A stretch of DNA of 6,205 nucleotides from JBDRED01 sp043820025 [NCBI: Elusimicrobiota bacterium]. GTDB taxonomy: Bacteria; RUG730; JBDRED01. Shown here in pieces: positions 6,144-6,205 of the stretch. The number at the start of each line of letters is the position of its first letter. The first letter of the stretch is position 1. Made by a program: the position numbers and the translations under genes. Where the stretch lies: the NCBI GenBank assembly GCA_043820025.1, contig JBDRED010000024.1, positions 1 through 6,205 on the forward strand. The letters are read 5' to 3'. The notes beneath the pieces were generated by a model. The model was not told where the DNA came from, made no database searches, and worked only from the letters and a program-made list of their open reading frames with translations.

Positions 6144-6205
6144 GGGGGTGATAATCTCATAAGGCGTTGTGAAAAGATAAATAAGCGCCCGGGATTATTA
6201 CATGC
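6144..6205 (+). other. Structured leader or 5' end of an unidentified rightward gene
   Basis: GGGGGTG (6144-6150) looks like a strong Shine-Dalgarno, but no ATG, GTG or TTG in an open frame follows at normal spacing. The only open frame is that of ATA at 6159, eight bases downstream, giving RRCEKINKRPGLLH after the first codon and running off the edge. The same bases form a two-part hairpin: 6148-6158 pairs with 6191-6201 over 11 consecutive pairs (two G-U), and GGCGTT (6163-6168) pairs with 6184-6189 over six pairs, with a 15-base apical loop. It may be a regulatory leader whose coding start lies further right, or a gene with a rare or mutated start. No known riboswitch family was recognised. 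Confidence 0.4.

Noticed and set aside
6202-6205. ATG at 6202 as the start of the next gene
   Set aside because: Only a few bases remain and no convincing Shine-Dalgarno precedes it; it cannot be tested within the window.
6185-6205. GCGCCCG at 6185 as the start of a tRNA
   Set aside because: The bases after it do not match a tRNA D-arm (no TAGCTCAG-like segment), and they pair instead with the upstream leader.
6120-6205. Known riboswitch, tmRNA or group II intron start in the rightward leader
   Set aside because: I looked for TPP, cobalamin, fluoride, ZTP, c-di-GMP and tmRNA core motifs and for a GTGCG intron start; none of the key conserved stretches is present.

Overview
The window is an AT-rich bacterial chromosomal segment. 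It reads mostly as housekeeping genes on the + strand, followed by one convergent gene on the - strand. The set (formyl-Met initiation, a DUF116 protein, a single-pass PASTA protein, a pentose-phosphate epimerase, a membrane pyrophosphatase and a DUF2147 protein with a signal peptide) points to a bacterium, probably a diderm anaerobe or candidate-phylum lineage. That is inference: exported DUF2147 proteins are mostly known from Gram-negative bacteria, and K+-dependent membrane pyrophosphatases are common in anaerobes. Omnitrophota- or Elusimicrobiota-like bacteria are plausible, but nothing here fixes the taxon.

Layout. Positions 3-125 may hold the last 40 codons of an upstream gene. Positions 126-281 are noncoding, with a possible weak promoter (164-191) and a terminator-like hairpin (235-264). 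A compact cluster follows: fmt (282-1256), a DUF116 protein (1297-1827), a membrane-anchored protein with three PASTA domains (1846-2610), and rpe (2610-3260), which overlaps the PASTA gene by one base. A 103-base gap carries a good sigma70-type promoter for hppA (3364-5451). A 42-base convergent gap separates hppA from a secreted DUF2147 protein (5961-5494, - strand). The final 244 bases are a regulatory region with two divergent sigma70-type promoters, a 3.6-copy tandem repeat of 11 bp abutting the rightward promoter, and a two-part hairpin in the rightward leader. The gene served by that promoter continues beyond the window.

How the genes fit together. The fmt-to-rpe block recalls the Firmicutes arrangement in which fmt, DUF116, rRNA methyltransferase genes, a Ser/Thr phosphatase, a PASTA kinase, rsgA and rpe lie together. 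Here it is shortened, and the PASTA gene has a membrane anchor and extracytoplasmic PASTA repeats but no kinase domain. HppA would use pyrophosphate from biosynthesis to energise the membrane. Its residues match K+-dependent enzymes and are suggestive of Na+ transport.

The most interesting unexplained signals are the 11-bp repeat array at 6044-6083, the hairpin leader at 6148-6201 with a strong Shine-Dalgarno but no ordinary start codon, and the kinase-less PASTA protein. No CRISPR array, tRNA, rRNA, insertion sequence or complete defence system was seen.
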